Shown here: positions 25,028 to 33,579 of the stretch, piece after piece | Numbering within the stretch: position 1 is the first letter of the stretch | Layout of the letters: every line of letters begins with the position of its first letter | Assembly: GCF_030062155.1 (NCBI RefSeq) | Contig: NZ_CP118267.1 | Location: 434,001 to 498,000 of the forward strand | Origin: Pantoea sp. Lij88 | GTDB lineage: Bacteria; Pseudomonadota; Gammaproteobacteria; Enterobacterales; Enterobacteriaceae | Direction of reading: 5' to 3' | DNA length: 64,000 bases | Made by a program: the position numbers and the translations under genes | The notes under the pieces: model-generated | Seen by the model: the letters and a program-made list of their open reading frames with translations, nothing else | What the model was told of the DNA's origin: nothing | Database searches by the model: none

Positions 25028-25939
25028 TTAACTGACGGCAGCGAGTTTTTTCTCAAACCAGGCCTGAACAAAATGATGAGTAGCATAACCGTCCTGGCAG
25101 GCCGAGAGCAGATGCTCACTGGCGCAGCGCAGGTGATCGCGCAGTCGTGTTTCAACCGCCTGTGGCCCGAGCAGATTGACCAGCGTCGATTTCCCATCAT
25201 CCTGATGGGCATCTTTGCCGGTATCGGCCATGCCGTCGGTGAGATCGTCCAGCAGCTGGAAAGCCTGACCGAGATTCAGCGAAAACCGGTGCAGCTGTTC
25301 GCGCGCCTCTCCCGGGGCTTCCGCCACGATAGAGGCCATCTGCATAGAGGCGCAGAACAGGGTGCTGGTTTTAAAGTGGTTGGTCATCAGAATGGCATCG
25401 GCGCTGCGTGGCTTGTCGCCTTCTGAGAGATCTTTGAATTGCCCCTGCACCAGTCCCTGCATGCCGACAGCGTGCGATAGCTCCGCGACTGCGTCTGCTC
25501 TGGCGGCGGCTGATAAGCCTTCTGCCATTGCGACCACGCCAAACGCCTTACTCAGCAGGGCCACTGCGGCCAGTATCGCCACATGTTCGCCATACTGGCA
25601 GTGAATGGTCGGACGTCCGCGCCGCAGCTGCGCATCATCCATGCAGGGCATGTCATCCAGAATCAGGGAGGCGGCATGCACCATCTCCACCGCGCAGGCG
25701 AGGTCAAGCAGCCCGGCAGGGGTGGCGTTGCAGCCCAGATCGCGCGCCGCCAGCAGCAGGAGCAGCGGACGAATACGCTTTCCCGGTGCCAGCGCACCGT
25801 CGCGCATTGCCGCGCCAACCAGGTCACGTTCACTTTCAACCGGTAAAAGCTGATCAAGCCGTTGCTCAATGTCGTTTAACAGCCTGGCTGCATCGCTGTA
25901 TATGAAACTGACGTGTTGTTCTGCACAGACCGTCATCAT
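25028..25939 (-). CDS. crtE: Geranylgeranyl diphosphate synthase CrtE
   Basis: A 303-aa trans-prenyltransferase supplying GGPP. The first Asp-rich motif is LDDMPCMDD, the second is LLDDLTD, and GKRIRP and NHFKTSTLF are conserved. First gene of the minus-strand crtEXYIB operon, whose promoter must lie in 25940-26145. AAGGACAGCC precedes the ATG at 25939; a second Met follows immediately. Confidence 0.95.
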   Translation of the reverse strand: MMTVCAEQHVSFIYSDAARLLNDIEQRLDQLLPVESERDLVGAAMRDGALAPGKRIRPLLLLLAARDLGCNATPAGLLDLACAVEMVHAASLILDDMPCMDDAQLRRGRPTIHCQYGEHVAILAAVALLSKAFGVVAMAEGLSAAARADAVAELSHAVGMQGLVQGQFKDLSEGDKPRSADAILMTNHFKTSTLFCASMQMASIVAEAPGEAREQLHRFSLNLGQAFQLLDDLTDGMADTGKDAHQDDGKSTLVNLLGPQAVETRLRDHLRCASEHLLSACQDGYATHHFVQAWFEKKLAAVS

Positions 25940-26145
25940 GGCTGTCCTTATCTACAGAGGAAGTCACAGCAGGTCGAAATGATTCGATGCCATCTTCAAT
26001 AATCGTCCCCGACTGCCACAGCATAGTTGGCAGGTTTTCAAAGAACGGCGGGTAGTTCCATTACAACTAAGCGTAGTCCACAGTGTTAAAAATGTCGGCA
26101 AATTCAGCAGCCTTCCGCATTTTGCAGCGGGCCATTCTGCCTGAA

Positions 26146-26694
26146 TCAGCCGAGTAATGCGCGCAGCGCTTTCATCACGCCGGCGACATCCTCGTCAGAT
26201 AATGCGCCATCTTTAGCGAAGCGCACAATCCCTTCCGGATCAATGACCACAACGGACGCGCTTTCCGGCTGAAGATGCCAGCTGTGAGCCGTGACACCAC
26301 TGCTGTCGATAATGAATTGCTGCCAGGGTGCCGCTTTTTTACTGGAGGCGATACTGCGCACCACAAAAATGGCACTGCCAGGCAGGGCATCGTCCGTATT
26401 GACGATGGTAGTGGTCTGAAACCGGTCGCGCGGCAGACTGGCCTGCTGAATGGCCTTGATTAAGGGTTCGCTCTGGTCTTTAGCAGAAAGCCGGCCCGCT
26501 ACATGAATCACCAGTCGCACTTTTCCGGTCAGTGTCTGACTGTTCCAGCGCTGATAATTTATATCGCCCTGATTGAGGATCATTTCGCCTTTATCGGCAA
26601 CATAGACGGGCGGGACAGGCTGGCCTGTGGTCAGCGTGTGAGCAGTAGCAAAACCGGAAAACAGCAGGGCAATCATCAATCCATAATGGCGCAC
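26146..26694 (-). CDS. ytfJ: YtfJ family periplasmic protein
   Basis: A 182-aa protein with a signal peptide (MRHYGLMIALLFSGFATAH) and the thioredoxin-fold YtfJ domain. It has no CxxC. Conserved stretches are GKVRLVIHVAGRLSAKDQSEPLI, TTTIVNTDDALPGSAIFVV and WQQFIIDSSG. Its function is not established beyond a thioredoxin-like fold. It lies upstream of crtE on the same strand, 206 bp away. Confidence 0.85.
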   Translation of the reverse strand: MRHYGLMIALLFSGFATAHTLTTGQPVPPVYVADKGEMILNQGDINYQRWNSQTLTGKVRLVIHVAGRLSAKDQSEPLIKAIQQASLPRDRFQTTTIVNTDDALPGSAIFVVRSIASSKKAAPWQQFIIDSSGVTAHSWHLQPESASVVVIDPEGIVRFAKDGALSDEDVAGVMKALRALLG

Positions 26695-26848
26695 GGGTTC
26701 CTCACTTCTTTCTCAGTTTGCGTCAGGCGAGGCGAGCTTTCTCATCAGCAGGCAGAAGATTAGTACCACATCTATGTTTCAGATCAATAAAAGCATTTAA
26801 GAACTGGACTGACAATACAGGAGAGGATTTGTTTACATGAGGTGTGAA

Positions 26849-27076
26849 ATGACTACAGCACTGATGACGTTACCTGAGTTTGCCCGCTATATCGGGATCG
26901 CCACGCCAACACTCGCACGCGCCTTTTGCTGCCGGGGATCGCTGGCGGGCGTGCCGCTGCCACAGGCGCTGGACGATGCACCGCTGACACAGCGCCACTG
27001 GCTGCGCGACGATGTCCGTCAGTTTGACCATGCCTATAAACGGGTTCAGGCGATGCAGCAACGTAATGCAGGTTAG
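26849..27076 (+). CDS. Small putative DNA-binding protein (75 aa)
   Basis: A 75-aa protein starting MTTALMTLPEFARYIGIATPTLARAF: the segment LPEFARYIGIATPTLARA resembles a helix-turn-helix, and the remainder (WLRDDVRQFDHAYKRVQAMQ) resembles the C-terminal helix of excisionase- or AlpA-like proteins. No firm family match by eye. The ATG at 26849 has GAGGTGTGAA upstream and is preferred to 26837. A strong terminator follows. Confidence 0.55.
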   Translation: MTTALMTLPEFARYIGIATPTLARAFCCRGSLAGVPLPQALDDAPLTQRHWLRDDVRQFDHAYKRVQAMQQRNAG

Positions 27077-27092
27077 CCCTGTTGCTCAGGAT

Positions 27093-27121
27093 AAAGCGCG
27101 GGAATGTTCCCGCGCTTTTTT
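27093..27121 (+). terminator. Rho-independent terminator
   Basis: Perfect 12-bp stem AAAGCGCGGGAA / TTCCCGCGCTTT with a TG centre, followed by TTT on the plus strand and preceded by AAA. It ends the small gene and, read on the other strand, may serve the pirin gene whose stop it touches. Confidence 0.85.
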
Positions 27122-27797
27122 ATACAGCATTATCGGGCTTGACCAGGAAGCAGACCAGATTGGCATCCCGATCGCCCACGATTTCAATGCTGGAATCCAG
27201 CCCGCTGACGGCATCTCCGCGACCGAGCCGGTGATCGCCGACGCGAATAATCCCTTCAAGTACGGTGAGGTAAGCAACAAAACCCGGCATCGACGGCACG
27301 TCGAGCGTATGGTTACGCTCCAGCAGCGTGTCGAAGATATACACGTCCTGGCGCAGTTCCAGCGGGGCGTCAGACTCTTCCGGCCCGGCCAGTTCTGTCC
27401 AGCCATTGGTCATAATGCCCTGATCGCGCTCCAGCACCTGAGTCATTGCCTCACCGCCCGGCTGTGAAGGCCGGATAACAGCCTGCAACAGCTCCGCTTC
27501 ATACAACGGCACTGACTCTTCGTACTGAACGCCATCACCCGCATTCACCACCATCACCCGCTTTGCGGAAAGCTGGGTACGCTCGCCGTTGCTGTCCTGA
27601 TGCTGCATCGACCCGCGCCACAGGTAAGTGAAAACGTCTTCATCCTGATGCTGCTGCATCGGGATACGGGCATCCAGTTTTAGTGACATCAGGTCAACGC
27701 TTAGCAGCGGGCTTAACGCCTCACCGGGCCGCTGACGACGGACGGTAAAAGGACCGTATTCAAACAGTTGTTCAGGATTCGCTCGCACAATGTTCAT
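27120..27797 (-). CDS. Pirin family protein (YhaK-like)
   Basis: A 225-aa bicupin. The first cupin contains the typical HQDEDVFTYLWRGSMQHQDSNGE, the second (about 140-225) FDTLLERNHTLDVPSMPGFVAYLTVLEG. Pirins of the YhaK/YhhW kind bind iron, some have quercetinase-like activity and respond to oxidants, but the role here is unknown. ATG at 27797. Confidence 0.82.
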   Translation of the reverse strand: MNIVRANPEQLFEYGPFTVRRQRPGEALSPLLSVDLMSLKLDARIPMQQHQDEDVFTYLWRGSMQHQDSNGERTQLSAKRVMVVNAGDGVQYEESVPLYEAELLQAVIRPSQPGGEAMTQVLERDQGIMTNGWTELAGPEESDAPLELRQDVYIFDTLLERNHTLDVPSMPGFVAYLTVLEGIIRVGDHRLGRGDAVSGLDSSIEIVGDRDANLVCFLVKPDNAV

Positions 27798-27856
27798 GAT
27801 TAGCTCTTAAATAAAGTGACTGATAACAACGATCATAGACCTCAGGCGGAGAATGA

Positions 27857-27881
27857 GAAGCCGGGAGATTTGCCCGGCTTC
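27857..27881 (-). terminator. Terminator-like hairpin after the PepSY gene
   Basis: Perfect 9-bp stem GAAGCCGGG (27857-27865) / CCCGGCTTC (27873-27881) with a 7-nt loop, 43 bp downstream of the PepSY gene stop. It could act for the minus-strand transcript, though the T-run is poor. Confidence 0.45.
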
Positions 27882-27923
27882 ATCAGTTATTTTGATTAAA
27901 GCGCTGTCTGGTGTGCTGGTAGC

Positions 27924-29654
27924 TTACTTGCCCTGTTCATCGCTCTCACCCAGGAAGAAATACCAGAGAGGAATCGACAACAGCCCGGTAAAGACCGTGG
28001 AGTAGAGCAGGATCATCATCGCCTGAGTGATATACATCGTCAGTGACCAGTGGCTGAAGGGAATCTGATACTGATCAATCACGCCACCAATCATCGCATT
28101 CGCCATCACCGAAATGACAATCAGCGCCAGCACCGTCACGCTGCGCAGAAAATAACGCATCTCTTTGCGCTTACCGGCAAAGCGCGACTGCACGATAGCC
28201 AGCGGTGACTGCTTATCCGGCGCGATTTCAACCCGCACGATGGACGCCCGCTGCGCGCTACGCCAGCGCTGAATATCCAGCAGTATCAGCACCAGCAGAC
28301 TGACGCCCATGACGGGCAGAGCATAGCCCAGCGCCAGCATCACGATCAGGCTGGTGCCCTGCGCATAGCGCGGCAGCGCCAGCCAGGCAGCTAACAGCGT
28401 CTGCGATGGGCTGAGCTGTGGAACAGCCGGACGGCGAATCCACCACATGCGATAGCCCAGCACAATCATCGTGCAGAGTCCGAAGCCAAAAAGCGCCAGA
28501 ATCAGCTGGTTAGGCAGGCCAAACAGCACGCCCATATGCGCATCCACCCCCCAGCGGGTCAGTTTCGCCACCAGCGGGAAGCGGGCAAACTCAACGCGAT
28601 CCACCACGCTGAAATTAACCGGATTGAGCGAAACCGCATCAACCTGGCTGGGCCAGCTGCGATCAATCTCCGAAACCGTCCACGCCTGTTGCGCGTTTTT
28701 AGGCTGGCGCAGTTCCAGTTTCGTGGCGTGCAGTCCGGCCTGACGTGCCGCCGTCAGTGCCTGATCCCAGCGGGCATTCGGCTGATTCAGAATCACCGGC
28801 GCGGCGGTTTTCGCAGGCATGGTCATTCCGGACATCGTCATCCCCTCCATCGCACCGCGATGGTCAGCATGCGGATCGGCAGGTTCGGCAGGCATTGTAC
28901 CGTTCAGCGCAGTATTGACCTGCGGCGTTGTCCAGCCGAAGTCGTTGCGCATCTTATCAATTTTGTTGCCCGCCCACTGTGACCAGGTCAGCCCGGTGAC
29001 GGAGAAGAAGACCAGGCCGATAGCCAGCAGCAGACCCAGCGTGACGTGCCAGTGACGCGTTGCCGCAAAGCCGCTGCGCACTTTCTTACGGGTGCGTGGC
29101 GGGCGGGTGCCGGCCCATAAAACAATCCCACCCAGCGCGGCGACCCACAGCCACGACGCCGCCAGCTCACTGTAGTTACGGCCAAAATCGCCCAGCAACA
29201 GGCCGCGATGCAGCTGATCCAGCCACATCCGCAGCGGCAACACGCCGCTGGTGCCATACACCGTCATATCGCCTTTCACCTGCAGGGTGTAAGGATCGAT
29301 AAACAGGGAGCGCGACTCAGATGGGCCAAGCTGAGGTTCAGCAAACTGTACCCGGGTTGTATCCTGCGGACCCGGCGCAGGACGCACGGCGTAAATGCGT
29401 GCGGATTCACCGGCCCGGGCCCGGGCGGCGGCAATCTGGGCTGACAGGGGGTGTGCCACGCCCTGCGCGTCGGTGGTCAGGGCATCGTGATAAATCGCCT
29501 GTTCCAGTTGCGGCGTCAGAACGTAGAGCGTACCGGTAAGGGCGGCGACAAAAATAAACGGCGCAATGAACAGGCCAATATAAAAATGCAGGCGGCGAAA
29601 CAGATTAAACAGGGTGCCGCGTGGTGCAGGGGACATTTCCCGATTAGAGGACAT
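27924..29654 (-). CDS. PepSY-associated transmembrane protein
   Basis: A 576-aa membrane protein of the PepSY_TM family (PiuB-like), with TM segments at the start (RLHFYIGLFIAPFIFVAALTGTLYVL), in the middle and at the C-terminus (YRMWW, VMLALGYALPVMGVSLLVLILLDIQRW) and a large periplasmic part that includes a Met/His-rich stretch (HADHRGAMEGMTMSGMTMP). Family members sit in siderophore/iron or copper loci and may act as ferric reductases or metal-linked proteins. The DUF2946 gene is 45 bp upstream in the same direction. The ATG at 29654 is chosen; a GTG four codons earlier is possible. Confidence 0.82.
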   Translation of the reverse strand: MSSNREMSPAPRGTLFNLFRRLHFYIGLFIAPFIFVAALTGTLYVLTPQLEQAIYHDALTTDAQGVAHPLSAQIAAARARAGESARIYAVRPAPGPQDTTRVQFAEPQLGPSESRSLFIDPYTLQVKGDMTVYGTSGVLPLRMWLDQLHRGLLLGDFGRNYSELAASWLWVAALGGIVLWAGTRPPRTRKKVRSGFAATRHWHVTLGLLLAIGLVFFSVTGLTWSQWAGNKIDKMRNDFGWTTPQVNTALNGTMPAEPADPHADHRGAMEGMTMSGMTMPAKTAAPVILNQPNARWDQALTAARQAGLHATKLELRQPKNAQQAWTVSEIDRSWPSQVDAVSLNPVNFSVVDRVEFARFPLVAKLTRWGVDAHMGVLFGLPNQLILALFGFGLCTMIVLGYRMWWIRRPAVPQLSPSQTLLAAWLALPRYAQGTSLIVMLALGYALPVMGVSLLVLILLDIQRWRSAQRASIVRVEIAPDKQSPLAIVQSRFAGKRKEMRYFLRSVTVLALIVISVMANAMIGGVIDQYQIPFSHWSLTMYITQAMMILLYSTVFTGLLSIPLWYFFLGESDEQGK

Positions 29655-29699
29655 AGCATTCCACACTTTTCAAAAGACAAAGGCGATCAGGTGACGTTG

Positions 29700-30119
29700 T
29701 CACGCAATCGAATCAGTTAGCAGTGAGTGTGACGCGAAACAGGGTGGCGCGCGCGGGCGATGAAGGCGCAACAGGCGTCGCCATTGAGGCGGATTAATGG
29801 CAGAAGGCGGCGGGGCGCGGCTGACCAGGCACATCCACCAGCTGAATGGGATAAACACCCAGAGCATCAGCGGCACATGCACCAGTAAATCGCAGTAGCC
29901 ACAGGCAAAGCCCGAACCCATCATCATGCCGTGGTCTGCCATCGTCATCTCGCTGTGATGATCCATCATCGGCATCTCTGCACTCATCGCAGAGGCATCC
30001 TGCATCGCGGCGCGATGTTCAGCCAGATTCTTTGAGATCATCGGGGCAACAAACAACAGCAGCACGGCCAGTATCGCAATACCGGCAGTGAATCGTTGTC
30101 TGATGGAAGATCTCTGCAT
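29700..30119 (-). CDS. DUF2946 family metal-linked membrane protein
   Basis: A 139-aa protein with two hydrophobic segments (IAILAVLLLFVAPMI and HVPLMLWVFIPFSWW) and a Met/His-rich loop (SAEMPMMDHHSEMTMADHGMMMG) followed by CGYCDLLVH, the DUF2946 hallmark. Such proteins are usually encoded near copper genes and are thought to bind copper. It is first in a two-gene unit with the PepSY protein; the Met/His-rich loops in both suggest a shared metal (copper) role, which is an inference. Confidence 0.82.
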   Translation of the reverse strand: MQRSSIRQRFTAGIAILAVLLLFVAPMISKNLAEHRAAMQDASAMSAEMPMMDHHSEMTMADHGMMMGSGFACGYCDLLVHVPLMLWVFIPFSWWMCLVSRAPPPSAINPPQWRRLLRLHRPRAPPCFASHSLLTDSIA

Positions 30120-30337
30120 TATTTTAACGGGCGCAAGGGTCAGAATTGAGGGCGGCAGTGTAACGCGAAGGGAATAAAAGGGTTAAATAAAGTGGCGTCT
30201 GTTGCGGGAAAATTCGCACTCTTTGAACATATTCACTTTAATTTTAGCATCATTTAACTTAGTTGTTACCCACCTAATACATACAAATAACATTAATGAT
30301 TCGGCTGCGATCAAACCGAACCCATAAAGGACAGAGA

Positions 30338-31276
30338 ATGAAAATTGTAATGCTGGATGGTGACACGCTGCCTGTATCGCTGCCAACCGGGCAGCAGAAT
30401 GCTGACTGGGAGATTCGCGCGCATACGCCGGTCAGTGACATCGTGTCGGCGCTTGCTGGAGCTACTGTCGCGATCACCAATAAGGTGCCATTACGTGCCA
30501 GCACGCTGGCGCAACTACCCGAACTGCGCTTTATCTGTGTCGCGGCGACCGGTTATGACTGTATTGACCTCGACGCCTGTCGCGCCCGTGGCATCGTGGT
30601 CAGTAATGTTCCTGGCTACTCCACCCAGAGTGTTTCAGAGGCGGTAATCGCCGCGATTTTTGCCCTGCGCCGTCAGACGATCGCTTATGCCAGCAATACC
30701 CGCATCGACTGGCCTGAGGCTCAGCATTTCTGTCTGCATCGTCAGCCGATAGGTGACATTGGCGGCGCTATGCTGGGTATCGCGGGCAAAGGCGACATCG
30801 GTCTGGCGGTCGGCAGGCTTGCGCAGGCCCTTGGTATGCAGGTGCAATATGCAGAGCGCAAAGGCCGTGACAGGGTGCGTGAGGGGTATGTCAGCTTTGA
30901 GCAGATGCTGGTGACAAGCGATATTATTTCGCTGCACTGTCCGCTGAGTGACACTACCCGCCAGATGATCGATCGCGAGGCACTGGAGAAAATGAAACCC
31001 CATGCGCTGCTGATTAATACCGCTCGCGGTGGACTGATTAACGAGGCCGATCTCGCTGATGCATTAAAGCAGGGTGTCATCGGAGGCGCGGCGCTGGATG
31101 TGCTGAGCAGCGAACCGCCTGCAATTGATAACCCACTGCTGGCTGATCTGCCAAATCTGCTGCTGACGCCACACATCGCCTGGGCGAGTCGCAGCGGCGT
31201 GGAGAATCTGGTCACGGGCGTAATGGCCAGTATCGCGGCCTTTATTCAGGGCGAGCCGATTAACGTAGTGAGCTGA
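30338..31276 (+). CDS. D-2-hydroxyacid dehydrogenase (glycerate dehydrogenase-like)
   Basis: A 312-aa NAD(P)-dependent dehydrogenase. The dinucleotide-binding loop is GIAGKGDIGLAVG; the catalytic triad region follows as ISLHCPLSDTTRQMI, INTARGGLINEADL (Arg), then ALDVLSSEPP (Glu) and LTPHIAWAS (His). It would interconvert a 2-oxoacid and a D-2-hydroxyacid, probably hydroxypyruvate/glyoxylate. The ATG at 30338 has AAAGGACAGAGA upstream; an earlier ATG at 30296 has none. Confidence 0.88.
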   Translation: MKIVMLDGDTLPVSLPTGQQNADWEIRAHTPVSDIVSALAGATVAITNKVPLRASTLAQLPELRFICVAATGYDCIDLDACRARGIVVSNVPGYSTQSVSEAVIAAIFALRRQTIAYASNTRIDWPEAQHFCLHRQPIGDIGGAMLGIAGKGDIGLAVGRLAQALGMQVQYAERKGRDRVREGYVSFEQMLVTSDIISLHCPLSDTTRQMIDREALEKMKPHALLINTARGGLINEADLADALKQGVIGGAALDVLSSEPPAIDNPLLADLPNLLLTPHIAWASRSGVENLVTGVMASIAAFIQGEPINVVS

Positions 31277-31491
31277 GTCAGGCCTGATGGTCTTTTAACA
31301 CCCGACCTTCGTCGATATTCAGAGCAACCTCGTAGAATTCAGGTAAACAGTTTTACGGGGTTTACTAATCAGAGTATTAATTTCGTCAGGTGCATCAGTA
31401 CGTTAAACGCTCAGGGGCGACAGGATTTAGCGCCCTTTACTGGCTGATTCAGCCGTTGTAAGCGCTTCAGGAACAGAAAGGATTCTGGTCA

Positions 31492-32445
31492 GTGAAAAAG
31501 GAGAACAGCACGTCCACGCCTCATGATGCGACATTCCGGCAATTTCTGACGCAGCCGGATATTGCCCGGGATTTTATGGCGCTGCACTTGCCGCCAGCGC
31601 TACGCGAACGCTGTGATCTCAGTACGCTGAAGCTGGAGTCGGGCTCATTTGTCGAGGATGACCTGCGGCAGTATTTCAGCGACGTGCTTTACAGCCTTAA
31701 AACAACCGCTGGCGAAGGCTATATCCATGTACTCATTGAGCATCAGTCCTCACCTGACAAACACATGGCATTTCGGCTGATGCGCTATGCAGTGGCCGCC
31801 ATGCAGCGCCATCTTGAAGCGGGACATAAGAGATTGCCGCTGGTGATTCCCATCCTTTTCTACACCGGCAGACGTTCGCCCTATCCCTATTCGACCCGGT
31901 GGCTGGATGAATTTGACGATTCGGTACTGGCCGACAGCCTTTACAGCCACAGTTTTCCGCTGGTCGATGTCACGGTGATTCCTGATGATGAGATCATGCA
32001 ACACCGCAGCATGGCGGCACTGACTTTGTTGCAAAAACATATTCGTCAGCGGGATCTTAAAGAACTGATGGACAGGCTGGTAACCCTATTGAGAGCTGGC
32101 GATCACTCTTCATCACAGGTGATATCACTGGTAAACTACATTGTGCAGGCGGGCGAAGTATCAAACGCCAAAACCTTTGTACGGCAGCTGGCACAGCGTG
32201 TGCCCCAACACGAGAACGCACTTATGACGATCGCACAACAGCTTGAGCAGATAGGGCTTGAGAAAGGGCTTGAGCAAGGCATTGAACTGGGACGCATGGA
32301 AGGCATAGAGATCGGCCTTCAGGAAGGCGGGCAGGTCATGCAACACAGAATTGCCCGCACCATGCTAAAGAGTGGCATGGATCGCAATACGGTTATGCAA
32401 ATGACCGGCCTTGCAGAAGATGAGCTGGCGCAGATTTCTCACTGA
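31492..32445 (+). CDS. Rpn family recombination-promoting nuclease/PDDEXK transposase-like
   Basis: A 317-aa protein of the YhgA/Rpn family. The PD-(D/E)xK core is visible as HDATFRQFL, then VEDDLRQYFSDVLY and IHVLIEHQSSPDKHMAFRL (E-x-Q catalytic strand). The C-terminal tail carries EG-rich repeats (EKGLEQGIELGRMEGIEIGLQEGGQ), usual for the group. Members promote recA-independent recombination in E. coli. GTG start at 31492 with AAAGGATTCTGGTCA upstream. No IS ends were seen around it. Confidence 0.87.
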   Translation: MKKENSTSTPHDATFRQFLTQPDIARDFMALHLPPALRERCDLSTLKLESGSFVEDDLRQYFSDVLYSLKTTAGEGYIHVLIEHQSSPDKHMAFRLMRYAVAAMQRHLEAGHKRLPLVIPILFYTGRRSPYPYSTRWLDEFDDSVLADSLYSHSFPLVDVTVIPDDEIMQHRSMAALTLLQKHIRQRDLKELMDRLVTLLRAGDHSSSQVISLVNYIVQAGEVSNAKTFVRQLAQRVPQHENALMTIAQQLEQIGLEKGLEQGIELGRMEGIEIGLQEGGQVMQHRIARTMLKSGMDRNTVMQMTGLAEDELAQISH

Positions 32446-32581
32446 GAATCAGTTAAGCGCTGTTTATCGCTGACGACTCATCTCGCCAGCGCACTGCACG
32501 AAAAATGTAAAATCAGCTTGCCGGGATCATGGGAACCCCATCGCATCTCATCACGGCGAGAAGTTAGTTGTGCGCTCAGAA

Positions 32582-33502
32582 TCAGAATATCGAGCGCCCC
32601 AGCTTGTCGGTCAGCAATTCCAGCACGGCAGTTCCGGCCAGCGAATTACCCGCGCTGTCCAGTCCGGGCGACCAGACGGCAATGCTCATCTCGCCTGGGA
32701 TGATAGCAATAATCCCGCCGCCCACACCTGACTTAGCTGGCATCCCGACGCGCCATGCAAATTCGCCTGCGCCGTCGTACATTCCGCTGGTGATCATCAG
32801 CGCGTTAATCTGCCGTGCCTGACGCGGTGTGATCATCTGGCTGCCATCCAGCGTTTTGCCCTGATTCGCCAGATAGATAAATGTGCGGGCCAGCTCAATG
32901 CAGTTCATTGACAGCGAGCAATAGTGGAAATAGGTCTGCATCACGCTGGTGACATCGTTATCGAAATTACCGAACGACTTCATCAGCCAGGCGATGGCGG
33001 CATTACGGGCAGAGTGTTCAAACTCCGAGCGGGCGACGTGGCGATCATAATTGATATCGGGCTGCTGACTCAGCTGACGCACAATTTCCAGCATGCGCTG
33101 ACGCGGGGCGGTCAGTCGGGTTTCCAGCAGATCGCAAATCACCAGCGCACCGGCGTTAATAAACGGATTACGCGGCTTGCCCTGTTCCAGTTCCAGCTGC
33201 ACCAGCGAATTAAAGGGCTGGCCTGACGGCTCTTTGCCGACCCGCTGCCAGATTTCGCTGTCCTCATAGCGGGTCAGCGCCACGGTCAGGGACAGCGCCT
33301 TGGAGATCGACTGAATCGAAAAGCGCGTCTCCGCATCGCCCGCCTGAAAGAGGGTGCCGTCACGCAGGCAAACCGCAATGGCCAGATTGTCGGCCGCCAC
33401 ATCGGCCAGCGCAGGGATATAGTCAGCCACTTTTCCCTGATGAACCAGCGGACGCACCTGGTCCAGGATCTCCTGCAGCAGAGCATTATTCAGTTCAGAC
33501 AC
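32582..33502 (-). CDS. glsA: Glutaminase (GlsA/YneH type)
   Basis: A 306-aa serine-dependent glutaminase converting glutamine to glutamate and ammonia. The catalytic S-x-x-K motif is [12 protein letters not shown]; other signatures are [39 protein letters not shown], and [24 protein letters not shown]. The sequence is close to E. coli YneH over its length. I prefer the GTG at 33502 (start of [13 protein letters not shown]), which has AGAAGG upstream, over the ATG at 33553. Confidence 0.92.
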   Translation of the reverse strand: MSELNNALLQEILDQVRPLVHQGKVADYIPALADVAADNLAIAVCLRDGTLFQAGDAETRFSIQSISKALSLTVALTRYEDSEIWQRVGKEPSGQPFNSLVQLELEQGKPRNPFINAGALVICDLLETRLTAPRQRMLEIVRQLSQQPDINYDRHVARSEFEHSARNAAIAWLMKSFGNFDNDVTSVMQTYFHYCSLSMNCIELARTFIYLANQGKTLDGSQMITPRQARQINALMITSGMYDGAGEFAWRVGMPAKSGVGGGIIAIIPGEMSIAVWSPGLDSAGNSLAGTAVLELLTDKLGRSIF

Positions 33503-33579
33503 GCACCTTCTCCCGTCCATTCTCGCGGTCCCCATTTGCGACCGGCGAATCATTAATTGTTAGCGGCTCCGCCGCAATT

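Noticed and set aside
30183..30386. A 67-codon minus-strand frame between the DUF2946 and dehydrogenase genes
   Set aside because: It has no ribosome site, overlaps the start of the dehydrogenase, and ends in a charged low-information tail. It may be chance.
31492..32445. Possible insertion sequence at the Rpn-family gene
   Set aside because: The gene belongs to a transposase-related nuclease family, but no terminal inverted repeats or target-site duplications were seen around it.
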